The notes under the pieces are model-generated. The model made no database searches. It had not been told where the DNA came from and saw nothing but the letters and a program-made list of their open reading frames with translations. A stretch of DNA of 64,000 nt from Ga0077527 sp945862135 (GTDB taxonomy: Bacteria; Pseudomonadota; Gammaproteobacteria; Burkholderiales; SG8-41): NCBI GenBank assembly GCA_964203275.1, contig CAXNMF010000001.1, positions 186,001-250,000 on the forward strand, read 5' to 3'. Every line of letters begins with the position of its first letter. The stretch's first letter is position 1. Below, piece after piece: positions 41,467 to 50,068 of the stretch. The position numbers and the translations under genes are program-made.

Positions 41467-42825
41467 TCAGCCAGTAGCCCGTTTCGTACCGGCACCAGTG
41501 TCGTAATCAACGTTCGCCAGTTTCTCGGTATCCCGCAGTTGCTGCAGCAAAGATGCGGCTGCAGCCTTGCCGATCACCGGCTCCGCGAGTTCAAGGAACT
41601 TGCCGTCGAGTTCCTCGTCGGTCAGCGGCAGTTCCGGATCGCCTTTGCGGTAAGGCTGGAAGTGTTCAAACTTGCGACCGTCGTTCAATTCGATTTCCAC
41701 TCGCGACTCGCGGCGGTTCGGATAACCCGCAGAAATATCGGGGTCGGCAATCGGCTCGATCTTTTTCAGCAGCGCGCGAATTTCGGGATCGTTGAGATGA
41801 TCGGGATCGAAAGCATTGAGGCGCACGCTGCCGCGCACCAGCGCGTGGGCGACGGTGTACTGAATGCTGAACTTGGCCTGGTATTCGCCCTCGGGATTGT
41901 TGTTGTCGATGATGTTGAGGCCGGCCTTGTAGGTGTGCAGCTTGATGTGTTTCACATCCTTGTGCGTGAAACCGTGCTGCTGTTGCAGGTGCAGCGCGCC
42001 GTCAATCGACGGGAAGGTGTGACCGCAGCAGCCGTGGTTTTTGAAGGTCATGTGGTTGATGTGGTAATCCACGCCCAGACCCTTGGTCGCCTTGCTCCAG
42101 TCCGGATTCACACTCATCGCATTGCCGAAACCGACTTCGCCTTCGAGCATGTCGAGCGCGCCGGTGAGGCCTTTCATCGCCGCCATCGCCGCCCAGCAGC
42201 CGGCATCGGCCGCATGGCCGCCGTGCAGCGGCTTGGTCATTGCCTGTGAACGGAAGGCCTGCTGCAGGCCGGAAGCAAAACTGCCGACCGTGGCCATCGC
42301 GTGCATGAATTGTTCCTTGTTCGCACCGAGCACGGTGGCTGCTGCCGCCGCCGCACCGAACGATCCGACGGTGCCGGTGGTATGCCAGTACTTGTAATGC
42401 GACGGCATCACCGCTTCGCCGATGCGCGTGGAAATCTCGTAGCCCACGATCACACCGCGCAGGAAACGGTCACCTGAAGCACCGGAGGCTTGTGCCGCAG
42501 CCAGTGCCGCGGAGATGGTCGGGCTGCCCGGGTGGTAACCGGCATCCCGGTAAATGTCATCGAACTCGACCGAATGCGAAGCCGCACCGTTGATCAACGC
42601 AGCAGCGCGCAGCGTGGCGCGACGGCCGGTGGCAAGGCGTGCACGACCGCGGTCCAGATCTTCGGCAAAGGCCTCTTCCATCAGCACCGCCGGATTGACG
42701 ACGCTGCCAGGCAGCAGCGCCGCGTACCAGTCGATCACCGCGCGTTTGGCATGGTGGATCACCTGCGGCGGCAGCTTCGAAGTCTGTTCGCGGATTGCGT
42801 AGTCGGCGAGTTGTTCCATCAACAT
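41467..42825 (-). CDS. MmgE/PrpD-family protein
   Basis: A 452-residue member of the family that includes 2-methylcitrate dehydratase and cis-aconitate decarboxylase. AAALINGAASHSVEFDDIY is the substrate-site region, and KPLHGGHAADAGCWAAMAA and FKNHGCCGHTFPSIDGAL are the conserved cores. RRESRVEIELNDGR starts the small lid domain. AGGAGA precedes the ATG, which overlaps the redoxin stop by 7 bases. The substrate is unknown; the context of organic-acid receptors and a methylisocitrate-lyase relative fits dehydration of a tricarboxylate-like acid. Confidence 0.9.
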   Translation of the reverse strand: MLMEQLADYAIREQTSKLPPQVIHHAKRAVIDWYAALLPGSVVNPAVLMEEAFAEDLDRGRARLATGRRATLRAAALINGAASHSVEFDDIYRDAGYHPGSPTISAALAAAQASGASGDRFLRGVIVGYEISTRIGEAVMPSHYKYWHTTGTVGSFGAAAAAATVLGANKEQFMHAMATVGSFASGLQQAFRSQAMTKPLHGGHAADAGCWAAMAAMKGLTGALDMLEGEVGFGNAMSVNPDWSKATKGLGVDYHINHMTFKNHGCCGHTFPSIDGALHLQQQHGFTHKDVKHIKLHTYKAGLNIIDNNNPEGEYQAKFSIQYTVAHALVRGSVRLNAFDPDHLNDPEIRALLKKIEPIADPDISAGYPNRRESRVEIELNDGRKFEHFQPYRKGDPELPLTDEELDGKFLELAEPVIGKAAAASLLQQLRDTEKLANVDYDTGAGTKRATG

Positions 42826-43337
42826 GTTTTTTCTCCTTGGGGTGCTGTTGTTTTGGCAAGGTTGAGTCGTACGACTGAACTCACGTCGTTGGGCGTGAGA
42901 CGGCCGATGGGTCCGGTGGAATAAGTGGCGACATGTAGCGTCAGGTCGGGTTTAAGCAGGAATCCCGTAGCTTGCAGGATTTTGCGCTCATGCTCGATGA
43001 ATGCGCCAGTGCGGCGGCTGATGTCCTGATAATCCAGGCTGTGGGCCACCGCAAACGAGAGTTTGTTCGTGCTCACGGATTGCTGCGCCGCTTCCGGCGT
43101 ATCGACCGAAGCCGCGATGACCGAGATGCCGAGCTGTTTCAGATCGGGGAGCCATGTTTGATAGTCAGCCAACTGCTGACGGCAGTATCTTCACCAGTCG
43201 CCGCGGTACAGCAGCACCACGCTCCACTGGCCCGCGGTCAGCGTGGACAAGCGCTGCGCGCCGCCGCTGACCAGCGATAGATCGAGATCAGGAAAACGAT
43301 CCCCCGTATCCAGCTTGTTGCCCAGACTTTGTGCCAC
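42819..43337 (-). CDS. Redoxin (AhpC/TSA-like thioredoxin fold), candidate selenoprotein with in-frame TGA
   Basis: Read from the GTG at 43337 (GGAGGAG eight bases upstream), the frame gives MAQSLGNKLDTGDRFPDLDL and then WSVVLLYRGDW, the strand before a peroxiredoxin-type active site. Codon 49 is TGA (43193-43191), and the frame continues RYCRQQLADYQTWL to 42819. Relatives have Cys at this position in a WCPYC motif, so TGA replaces the catalytic Cys of CxxC and would give UxxC. A SECIS-like hairpin starts right after it. The product would be 172 residues with Sec49. If translation stopped, only a short useless peptide would form, or the internal ATG at 43172 would give a domain without its active site. 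Confidence 0.8.
43160..43189 (-). promoter_or_regulatory. SECIS-like hairpin immediately after the in-frame TGA
   Basis: In transcript sense, the bases after TGA fold as GATA (43189-43186) with TATC (43163-43160) and GTCAGC (43180-43175) with GCTGAC (43169-43164). There is a 5-base bulge on the 5' side, and the apical loop is AGTTG. The loop begins 16 bases after the TGA and has G as its second base. These values match the published bacterial SECIS pattern (short loop with an early G, 16-37 bases from the TGA). SelB binding is inferred, not shown. Confidence 0.65.
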
Positions 43338-43385
43338 TTGTGACGCTCCTCCGCCGGGTCGCGGGCGACCCGGCTGCTTGACGCT

Positions 43386-45461
43386 TTATTGGCGGACGAT
43401 CAGTCCATCGACGGCCACCACGCCTTCGCCTTCTTTGCGGACGATCAGCGGGTTGATTTCAGCTTCGGCGATGTCATCGAAGGCGGCCAGTTGCGAGAAA
43501 GCCGCCACCGCTTCCGCCAGCGCCTTGCAGTCACCTTTGGTCATGCCACGGTAGCCGCGGATCACCGCGAGTCCTTTGACTTCATCGATCATCTGCAGTG
43601 CGGTTTCCGGTGTCACCGGTGCCAGGCGCATCGCGAAATCCTTGTAAATCTCGGCGAGGACACCACCGACGCCGATCACCACCAGCGGCCCGACCTGCGG
43701 ATCGCGTTTGTAACCGACGATCACTTCGGCGAGGCCGCGCTCCATGCGTTGCACCAAGATACCGTTCAGTTTTGCCTGCGGATGTTTGGCTTTGACGCGG
43801 GTGAAGATATCGGTTGCCGCCTGCTTCAGCGCTGCTGCATCAGCGATGTTCAGTACCACGCCGCCGGCATCGGTCTTGTGCGCAATGTCGGGCGAAAGGA
43901 TTTTGGCGACCACCGGATAACCGATATCCACCTTGGCATGGGCATCCGCCATCACCGCAGTCTGTGCTTGTGGAACGCCCAGCGCGCCGAAAACGCCGCA
44001 AGCCTGTTGTTCATTGAGCTGTTTGCCCGGCGCTGCTTTCAGTAATGCAACGGCCGCAGCGGTGCGTTTGGCATCCGCTGCAGGAATCGCCAGCGGCGGA
44101 ACCCATTGTTTCCATGCACGAATCGAATCGGCGCAGGATTCCGGCGTGCGGAAACCGGCGACGCCTGCACTGGCCAGCAGTTTCAATGAGGCTTCGGCAT
44201 GCGGCGCGAGGAATACGGCCAGGGCTTTGTCGCCGCGATTAGCTTCAACCATCGGTTCAACGGCGATCTGCGGCTGGAACTGCGCCGAGCTGCCGGCCAC
44301 TGCGAGCACAAGGTCGCAATGGTCGGATTGCAGCAGCGCATTGAGCACGCCGCCGTAAATTTCCTTTTTCGCGCCGGCCAGCGTCAGGTCGGTGATTCGC
44401 GATTTGTTAATCGTGATGTTCTGTTGCGCCAGTTTGGCGACCAGCGCATCGGTTGGGCCGACCACATCAACGCCGTAGGTACCGATGCGGTCAACCACAC
44501 AGGCGGCGCCGCCGCCAGTCGTGGTCATGGATGCGACGCGGTGATTTTTGTTGGGCTTGCGACCTTTGACCAGCGCCGGCAGTTCGAACAGCGCCTCCAG
44601 CGTATCCACACGCAGCATCGCATGGGCCTTGAAAAAGGCATCGACCGCTTCATCAGTACCGGCCATCGCGCCGGTATGGGAGGCCGCCAGATCCTGGCCC
44701 ACTTCGGAGCGACCGAGCTTGTAAACGATGACCGGTTTGTTGGCATCGTAGGCGCGGCGCGCGGCATCCGCCAGATGTTTGGCGTCGCGGATGGTTTCCA
44801 TGAACAGCAGGATCGCATCGGTATGCGGATCATCGACCAGCAGGCCGGCCAGCTCACCTACGCCGAGATCGGCTTCATTGCCGACCGAAATCAGTTTCGA
44901 GAAACCGACGCCGCGGCCGAGGCCGCGCGACATCAGGCCGCCCATCATGCTGCCCGACTGCGAAACAATCGCCAGTCCGCCGGGGGTGATTTCAAGTTTT
45001 TCCAGTACGGCATTCACCGACAGCGCCAGATGCGTCTGCGTGCTCATCAGGCCGATGCAGTTCGGACCGACCAGCCGCGTGTTGCTGCCGCGGATGATCT
45101 CGTTCAGTTCCAGTTGTTTCTCGCGGCCTTCCGCGCCGGTTTCAGCGAAGCCGTCGCTGTACACCGTCACCACCGGGATTTTTTTCGCGACGCATTGCCT
45201 GACCGCTTCCGGTACGGCTTTGGCCGGCACCATCACAAAGGCGTGATCCACTTCACCGGGAATCGACGTGACGTCGGGATAGGCTTTGTCGCCGAAAATT
45301 TCCGCGCGCGCCGGATTCACCGGAATCAGCGTGCCCTTGTAGCCGTGGCGCCGGAGATAGCGCTGCGGGCGTGAAGTGTTTTTCTTTTCGTCGCTCGATG
45401 CGCCGATCAGTGCGATGGAGCGGGGATCAAATACGGCTTGATAGAGTTTTTGGTTGGACAT
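43386..45461 (-). CDS. ADP-forming acyl-CoA synthetase (acetate-CoA ligase family)
   Basis: A 691-residue enzyme from the ATG at 45461. Its domains in order are a CoA-binding Rossmann fold (FDPRSIALIGAS), two ligase-CoA domains with IVSQSGSMMGG and the phosphohistidine region DLAASHTGAMAGTDEAVDA, and a C-terminal ATP-grasp (YPVVAKILSPDIAHKTDAGG). It makes an acyl-CoA, ADP and phosphate from an acid, ATP and CoA. Bacterial members include pimeloyl-, malate- and aryl-acid-specific forms, so the substrate is open. It lies between an acyl-CoA dehydrogenase and the redoxin, suggesting activation of an imported acid for oxidation. Confidence 0.9.
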   Translation of the reverse strand: MSNQKLYQAVFDPRSIALIGASSDEKKNTSRPQRYLRRHGYKGTLIPVNPARAEIFGDKAYPDVTSIPGEVDHAFVMVPAKAVPEAVRQCVAKKIPVVTVYSDGFAETGAEGREKQLELNEIIRGSNTRLVGPNCIGLMSTQTHLALSVNAVLEKLEITPGGLAIVSQSGSMMGGLMSRGLGRGVGFSKLISVGNEADLGVGELAGLLVDDPHTDAILLFMETIRDAKHLADAARRAYDANKPVIVYKLGRSEVGQDLAASHTGAMAGTDEAVDAFFKAHAMLRVDTLEALFELPALVKGRKPNKNHRVASMTTTGGGAACVVDRIGTYGVDVVGPTDALVAKLAQQNITINKSRITDLTLAGAKKEIYGGVLNALLQSDHCDLVLAVAGSSAQFQPQIAVEPMVEANRGDKALAVFLAPHAEASLKLLASAGVAGFRTPESCADSIRAWKQWVPPLAIPAADAKRTAAAVALLKAAPGKQLNEQQACGVFGALGVPQAQTAVMADAHAKVDIGYPVVAKILSPDIAHKTDAGGVVLNIADAAALKQAATDIFTRVKAKHPQAKLNGILVQRMERGLAEVIVGYKRDPQVGPLVVIGVGGVLAEIYKDFAMRLAPVTPETALQMIDEVKGLAVIRGYRGMTKGDCKALAEAVAAFSQLAAFDDIAEAEINPLIVRKEGEGVVAVDGLIVRQ

Positions 45462-45484
45462 GGCATTCAAGGTCAAAAGCGTTT

Positions 45485-45588
45485 GCCACAGAGGTCACAG
45501 TGGGCGCAGAGAAAACCCGATAAGCGCAAGCGCTGTTCAGGCCTTTTGTTTTTTGAAGTTCTCTGTGCTCTCTGTGACCTCTGTGGCT
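45485..45588. repeat. CACAGAG-unit inverted repeat, copy 2
   Basis: Three units on each arm, with the left arm partly degenerate (CACAGTG, CGCAGAG). The right arm ends CTCTGTGGCTAAAAGGTTTTAG, the reverse complement of the outer sequence of copy 3. It fills the gap between the acyl-CoA synthetase and acyl-CoA dehydrogenase genes. Confidence 0.8.
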
Positions 45589-45596
45589 AAAAGGTT

Positions 45597-46751
45597 TTAG
45601 CTTTTCGGCGGACGTTGCGAGAACGAACGTTCGAAAATGCCTTCGGCAATGCGGTTCTTAAGAATCTCGATCGAGCCGCCGGCAATCATCCAGCCGCGGC
45701 ATTTGCGGAAGCAGTACTCGACCAGCGACTCATCGGTGTAACCCATCCCGCCCATGATCTGCATCGCTTCATTGCAGATGTCGAAGCCGGCCTGATTGCA
45801 GAAGGCCTTGGCGATCGCGGTGTCATCCGCCGAGGGAATGCCGTTGTCGGCGTTCACTGCAGCCCGGTATAGCAGCAGCTGGCCGGCATCGAGCTTCATT
45901 TTCATGTCGGCGAATTTCCACTGCAGGCCCTGGAATTCGCACAACAGGCGACCGAACTGCTTGCGCTGCAGCGCCCATTCGCGGGCGATGTTGTAGGCAT
46001 AGCGGCCGAAGGCCAGCGAACGCGCCGTGTTGCCGATGCGTTCGACGTTGAAGCCGGCGATCTGCTTCTTGAAGCCGCCTTCTTTCAGCATGACGTTTTC
46101 GGGGCCGACATAGACGTTGTCGAGATAGGTCTGAACCCACTCTTCACCGTTGAGGAACTTCGACGGCGCGCCTTGTTTGAATCCTTCGGCATCGCGCGGA
46201 ATCAGCACCGAACCGATGCCGCCGACGCCGGGACCGAAACGCACGTAGGTCAGCATTACGTCAGCGTACGACGCGTGCGTCTGGAACACTTTCACACCGT
46301 TGATGCGGTAACCCTCGCCGTCGGGCGTGGCCGAGGTTTTCAGGTCAGTCACCGCAGAGCCCGCTTCCGGCTCGGTCATGCCGACGGTGATTACTGATTC
46401 ACCGGCGAGAATCTTGTCGAGATAACGCTTTTTCTGGTCCTTGCTGCCGTACTCGGCGAGAACGCGCACCGGGCCGAAGTTGCCGGCCTGGATTACGTCG
46501 GCGCTGCGCGGGCAAACTGATGCGATGGTTTCGATGGCGATGATGGCGTCCATCAGTGAGCCGCCCTGGCCGCCGTCTTCTTCCTTCATCGTGATGCCCA
46601 TCAGACCCTGTTCAGCCATCAGCTTGGCGACATCCCACGGGTGTTCTTCCTGATGTGCGCGCTTCAGCGCGCCGTCACGCAGATGGCGGTCGGCAAAACC
46701 GCGCACGGCGTCGCGGAACTGTTCCTGTTCGGGGGTAAAGTGGAAATCCAT
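45597..46751 (-). CDS. Acyl-CoA dehydrogenase
   Basis: A 384-residue flavoprotein. VGMTEPEAGSAVTDLKTSAT is the FAD-binding signature, REWALQRKQFGRLLCEFQGL the helical segment, and IMGGMGYTDESLVEYCFR with RGWMIAGGSIEILKN the C-terminal domain. The usual catalytic glutamate position reads GGSIEI, in line with the family. It is divergent from the copy at 15284. It probably oxidises the acyl-CoA made by the adjacent ADP-forming ligase, separated by repeat copy 2. A perfect 14-bp palindrome lies 85 bases upstream. Confidence 0.92.
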   Translation of the reverse strand: MDFHFTPEQEQFRDAVRGFADRHLRDGALKRAHQEEHPWDVAKLMAEQGLMGITMKEEDGGQGGSLMDAIIAIETIASVCPRSADVIQAGNFGPVRVLAEYGSKDQKKRYLDKILAGESVITVGMTEPEAGSAVTDLKTSATPDGEGYRINGVKVFQTHASYADVMLTYVRFGPGVGGIGSVLIPRDAEGFKQGAPSKFLNGEEWVQTYLDNVYVGPENVMLKEGGFKKQIAGFNVERIGNTARSLAFGRYAYNIAREWALQRKQFGRLLCEFQGLQWKFADMKMKLDAGQLLLYRAAVNADNGIPSADDTAIAKAFCNQAGFDICNEAMQIMGGMGYTDESLVEYCFRKCRGWMIAGGSIEILKNRIAEGIFERSFSQRPPKS

Positions 46752-46836
46752 GATCTGAAATCGCAGGTTGGGGAAACACCGATTTTACCGCCCGACGCAC
46801 TGTGAGTCAGTACATCGGACAGAATCCGTATCATGG

Positions 46837-46850
46837 ATTATTGCAATAAT
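46837..46850. promoter_or_regulatory. Perfect 14-bp palindrome upstream of acyl-CoA dehydrogenase, candidate operator
   Basis: ATTATTGCAATAAT is a perfect inverted repeat in the 134-base gap between the SMP-30 stop and the acyl-CoA dehydrogenase start. It has the size of a dimeric repressor site. No regulator gene is adjacent. Confidence 0.45.
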
Positions 46851-46885
46851 TATGAAACCGCTTGCACGGCTTTTGCTGCCCAGAC

Positions 46886-47788
46886 TCAGGGATACATCGC
46901 CCAGCCCGCGCGATCTGTTTCTGCGCGGAAGAAGTGCCCCTGCGTGGTCGTGACAAACAGGGTGGTCATGTCCGGACCGCCGAAACAGCAGTTGGTCGGA
47001 CGGATCGCTGGTACCGGATGCGTTTCGAGTACGCGGCCGGTCGGTGAAAACACGTAAATCATCGGGCCCGCGCCGGCGACTTCCCAGCCTGCAGTGGCGA
47101 CGATGTTGCCTTCCATATCCAGCGTCATCCCGTCGATGCCGCGATGGATGTCGCGGTAATCCTCGCCCCAGGTGAACAGCGTCTTGTACGGGCCGAGACT
47201 GCCGTCATCGCGGATCGGATAGGCACGCAACTCGCGCGCGATGCCCGCGGTGAAGCTGCTTTCCGCGACATACAGCGTGCTCTGGTCCTGCGACACCAGG
47301 ATGCCATTGGGCTGCGTGGTATCGAACACTACACGGGTGATCGAATACGTGCCGTCCTTCTGCGGATCAAGACGGTAAACCGAGCGGTCTTCCAGTTCCT
47401 GCTTCTCCGTCTTGTCGATGTTGCCGTCGTTCCACGGATTGGTGAACCAGATGCGGCCCTTGCGATCAATTGCGAGATCGTTCGGCGTATTCAGGCGCTT
47501 GCCTTCAAACTTGTCGGCAATCACCACGTTTTTGCCGTCGGCATCAAAACGCATCACACTGCGCCCGCCCTGGCAGCAGCCGAACAGCCGGCCTTCGGCA
47601 TCGAAGGCGAGGCCGTTGACGCGGTCCAGTCCGGTGCGCCATGGCGTGATGGCATTGGTCTTTGGATCGCAGCGGAAGATCGTGTTGGCGTGGATGTGGG
47701 TGAAATAAATGTACTCGCCATCCCACACCGGACCTTCGGTAATCGGCAGCCCGTCCGGCTTTTTCAGCAGCTCGAATGTCCACGCCAT
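46886..47788 (-). CDS. SMP-30/gluconolactonase-family lactonase
   Basis: A 300-residue six-bladed propeller. EGPVWDGEYIYFTHIHANTI is the first blade with the metal glutamate. TPNDLAIDRKGRIWFTNPW carries the central Asn-Asp, and GIDGMTLDMEGNIVATAGW the later Asp ligand. Members hydrolyse sugar or aromatic lactones using calcium or zinc. The gene is preceded by an MmgE/PrpD gene and an SDR in the same direction, consistent with oxidation of an alcohol to a lactone followed by ring opening. The substrate is unknown. Confidence 0.9.
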   Translation of the reverse strand: MAWTFELLKKPDGLPITEGPVWDGEYIYFTHIHANTIFRCDPKTNAITPWRTGLDRVNGLAFDAEGRLFGCCQGGRSVMRFDADGKNVVIADKFEGKRLNTPNDLAIDRKGRIWFTNPWNDGNIDKTEKQELEDRSVYRLDPQKDGTYSITRVVFDTTQPNGILVSQDQSTLYVAESSFTAGIARELRAYPIRDDGSLGPYKTLFTWGEDYRDIHRGIDGMTLDMEGNIVATAGWEVAGAGPMIYVFSPTGRVLETHPVPAIRPTNCCFGGPDMTTLFVTTTQGHFFRAETDRAGWAMYP

Positions 47789-47809
47789 GACTATCCCTTT
47801 ACGCTAAGG

Positions 47810-47842
47810 CCGTTCACCCTTCGACAGGCTCAGAGTGAACGG
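47810..47842. repeat. Palindromic intergenic repeat (CTTCGACAGGCTCAG type)
   Basis: The arms CCGTTCAC and GTGAACGG flank CCTTCGACAGGCTCAGA. Elements with this core are widespread as dispersed palindromes in many proteobacterial genomes. It fills the gap between the SMP-30 and MmgE/PrpD genes. It could act as a terminator-like hairpin or may simply be a dispersed repeat. Confidence 0.7.
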
Positions 47843-47855
47843 AACTTCTGCTTGC

Positions 47856-49262
47856 TTACGCCGTGAGCAGATTGCGCAGCTTGGTGATGTTGCCGACTTT
47901 TTCGATGTTCCACACCGCATCGCAAAGTTTGCGCGCGCGGGTAGCGCCGAGAATCGGCGCCATCAGGTGATAACACTTCTCGTCGACCTGGGCGCGGGTC
48001 ATCGGGTTCTGCGCCGTGCCGAGCACCGCCTTGACGTGTTTATGCAGGGTTTTTCCGCTTTTCAGTTTCAGTTCGAGGATGCCCTGGCGTGACGGCAGCG
48101 CCGCGGTCAGTGCATCGTCGCCGAGCAGCGTGATGCGTTTGCGCAGATCGAGCACCTTCTTGTCGTTCATGCGCTTCTCGTCGTGCGAGGACTTGAAGGT
48201 GACGATGCCGTCGATCAGCATCACCGCGCACATATGCTGCATGCAGATGTCGGGCATGTTGCGGTTGTCGGTGGTGTTGGCGGCCTGGTGTGCGACACGG
48301 ATCATCAGCTTCTCGACATCGGCTGCCTTGATCCCGTGTTCACGGATCAGTTCGAGCAGACCGTCGAGCGGCGCCTGGATCGGCGAGCCGACCGACCAGC
48401 GCTTGATGTTGGTGTTCATGATCTCGTAGACCTTGCCGAGATCCTTGATCAGGCGCTGCGGTTGCGGCTTGAGGCCGATGCGGCGGGTCTCGTCGTAGGC
48501 GACGTAGAAATTGCGCTCGCCGGAGAACACGTCTTCCACCGCAGTGAAACCGGAGGCGACCATCGAAGCCGCAGCGGTACCGTTGCGTGCCGGCATGCCG
48601 CCGAAGTCGAAGGCCTTTTCGATGTGTTCTTCATCGCGCATCCAGCACGAAATGCCCGAACACTGTTGCGCGGTGTACGAAAGCGCATGACGCATGCCGT
48701 TGTAATCCAGCCCTGCCAGCAGCGATGCCGCAGCAGCGGCGCCGAAGCCCGGGCCGAAGCTGTGCGTCGAGTGGCCGGCCTGACGGAAATCATAGGGATG
48801 CAGCGACAGATTGAGGCGGGCACAGAGGTCGTAACCGAGTGCCACGGCGCGCAGGAGCTGCGTGCCATTGGATTTTTCGCGTTCGCCCATCGCCAGCGCC
48901 GCCGGCACGATGGCACAGCCCGGGTGCGACAGCGATGCCGCATGTGAATCGTCGGTCTCGTCAGCGTGCGCGAGCATGCCGTTGATGTGTGCAGCCTGTT
49001 CAGCATTGGTGACGACTTTCGAGCCGATCACCAACGACTGCGGCGCACCGCCCAGGGTTTTTGCATAGGCAATCGCCTTGGTGCCCGGCAGCAGGCGCGA
49101 ACCGGAAACCATCGCGGCGATGGTGTCGAGCACGTGATGTTTGGTTTTTTCCGCAACGTGTTTCGGCAGCGGCTTTTTCGCGGCATTGGCCATATACGTG
49201 GCCAGTGTCTTCATCAGCGGAGACACGGTTGTTTTGGAATTGGTTTTTGATTTCTTGCTCAT
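47856..49262 (-). CDS. MmgE/PrpD-family protein
   Basis: A 468-residue protein from the ATG at 49262, which overlaps the SDR stop (ATGA). The longer open frame upstream is not used. AAHINGMLAHADETDDSHAA is the family's active-site region, and GHSTHSFGPGFGAAAAASLL and NMPDICMQHMCAVMLIDGIV are the other cores. The first 15 residues are lysine/serine rich. It is distant from the copy at 41467. The reaction is unknown; coupling to the SDR and lactonase suggests a shared short pathway. Confidence 0.88.
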   Translation of the reverse strand: MSKKSKTNSKTTVSPLMKTLATYMANAAKKPLPKHVAEKTKHHVLDTIAAMVSGSRLLPGTKAIAYAKTLGGAPQSLVIGSKVVTNAEQAAHINGMLAHADETDDSHAASLSHPGCAIVPAALAMGEREKSNGTQLLRAVALGYDLCARLNLSLHPYDFRQAGHSTHSFGPGFGAAAAASLLAGLDYNGMRHALSYTAQQCSGISCWMRDEEHIEKAFDFGGMPARNGTAAASMVASGFTAVEDVFSGERNFYVAYDETRRIGLKPQPQRLIKDLGKVYEIMNTNIKRWSVGSPIQAPLDGLLELIREHGIKAADVEKLMIRVAHQAANTTDNRNMPDICMQHMCAVMLIDGIVTFKSSHDEKRMNDKKVLDLRKRITLLGDDALTAALPSRQGILELKLKSGKTLHKHVKAVLGTAQNPMTRAQVDEKCYHLMAPILGATRARKLCDAVWNIEKVGNITKLRNLLTA

Positions 49263-50035
49263 GGCATCAGTACTCCGCCGTTGACGTGGATGGATTGACC
49301 GGTGATATAACGCGCGTCGGGTCCGCACAGCATGCGCACCATCGCCGCGATTTCCTGGGGCTGACCGCGTCGGCCGATCAGCGGCAGCGTCTTGCGATGA
49401 TCCGGGCGCTCTGGCGCACCGGGCAGGCCGCGCACGGTGTCGATCGGGCCCGGCACCACACAGTTCACCGTAATGTTGTATTCAGCGAGGTCGTGAGCCA
49501 CTGCCTTGGTCATTGCCGCGAGGCCGCCCTTGGCCGCGACCACGTGCGAACGGTGCAGCGCGCCCTTGTGGCCGGTCATGCCACCGGTATAGATCAGCGT
49601 GCCGCCGCCGGCCTTGATCAGATGCGGCAGCGCCGCCTGCGAAGAGAGGAAAGCGCCGTCGAGCACGGTCGAGATCACGCGCTTCCATTCAGTGAATGAA
49701 ATTTTTTCGAACGGTGTCTCGGCGCGGATCGCCGCGTTGCTGACCACCATGTCGATGCGGCCGAACTGCTTGATGGTTTCATCCACCAGATGCTGGACCG
49801 CTTTCGGGTCGGTGACGTCGCCCATGCACAGTGCGGCTTTGCCGCCGGCCTTTTTGATCATCGCCACCGTTTCCTCGCCGGCTTCGCGCGAGGTGTTGGC
49901 ATTGATCATCACCGACGCGCCGCCTGCCGCGAGTGCGCGGGAAATGGCGCGGCCGATATTGCGCGCGCCGCCGGTCACCAGTGCGACTTTGCCGGCGAGT
50001 TCATCGCCGGGCCGCATGCCGATCTCATATTCCAT
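49259..50035 (-). CDS. Short-chain dehydrogenase/reductase lacking the canonical tyrosine
   Basis: A 258-residue SDR. The cofactor motif is ALVTGGARNIGRAISRALAA, and VVSNAAIRAETPFE holds the NAAG-type motif. The catalytic YxxxK place reads HVVAAKGG, so the lysine is kept but the tyrosine position is valine; the usual serine position is also changed (LIYTGGMTGHKG). PGPIDTVRGLPG and the QSIHVNGGVLMP ending are normal. Either another residue donates the proton, or the protein is not a simple oxidoreductase. It is coupled to the downstream MmgE/PrpD gene by a 4-base overlap. Confidence 0.88.
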   Translation of the reverse strand: MEYEIGMRPGDELAGKVALVTGGARNIGRAISRALAAGGASVMINANTSREAGEETVAMIKKAGGKAALCMGDVTDPKAVQHLVDETIKQFGRIDMVVSNAAIRAETPFEKISFTEWKRVISTVLDGAFLSSQAALPHLIKAGGGTLIYTGGMTGHKGALHRSHVVAAKGGLAAMTKAVAHDLAEYNITVNCVVPGPIDTVRGLPGAPERPDHRKTLPLIGRRGQPQEIAAMVRMLCGPDARYITGQSIHVNGGVLMP

Positions 50036-50068
50036 AAATATCCTTTAATTTCAACTAGTTAATGGTCA

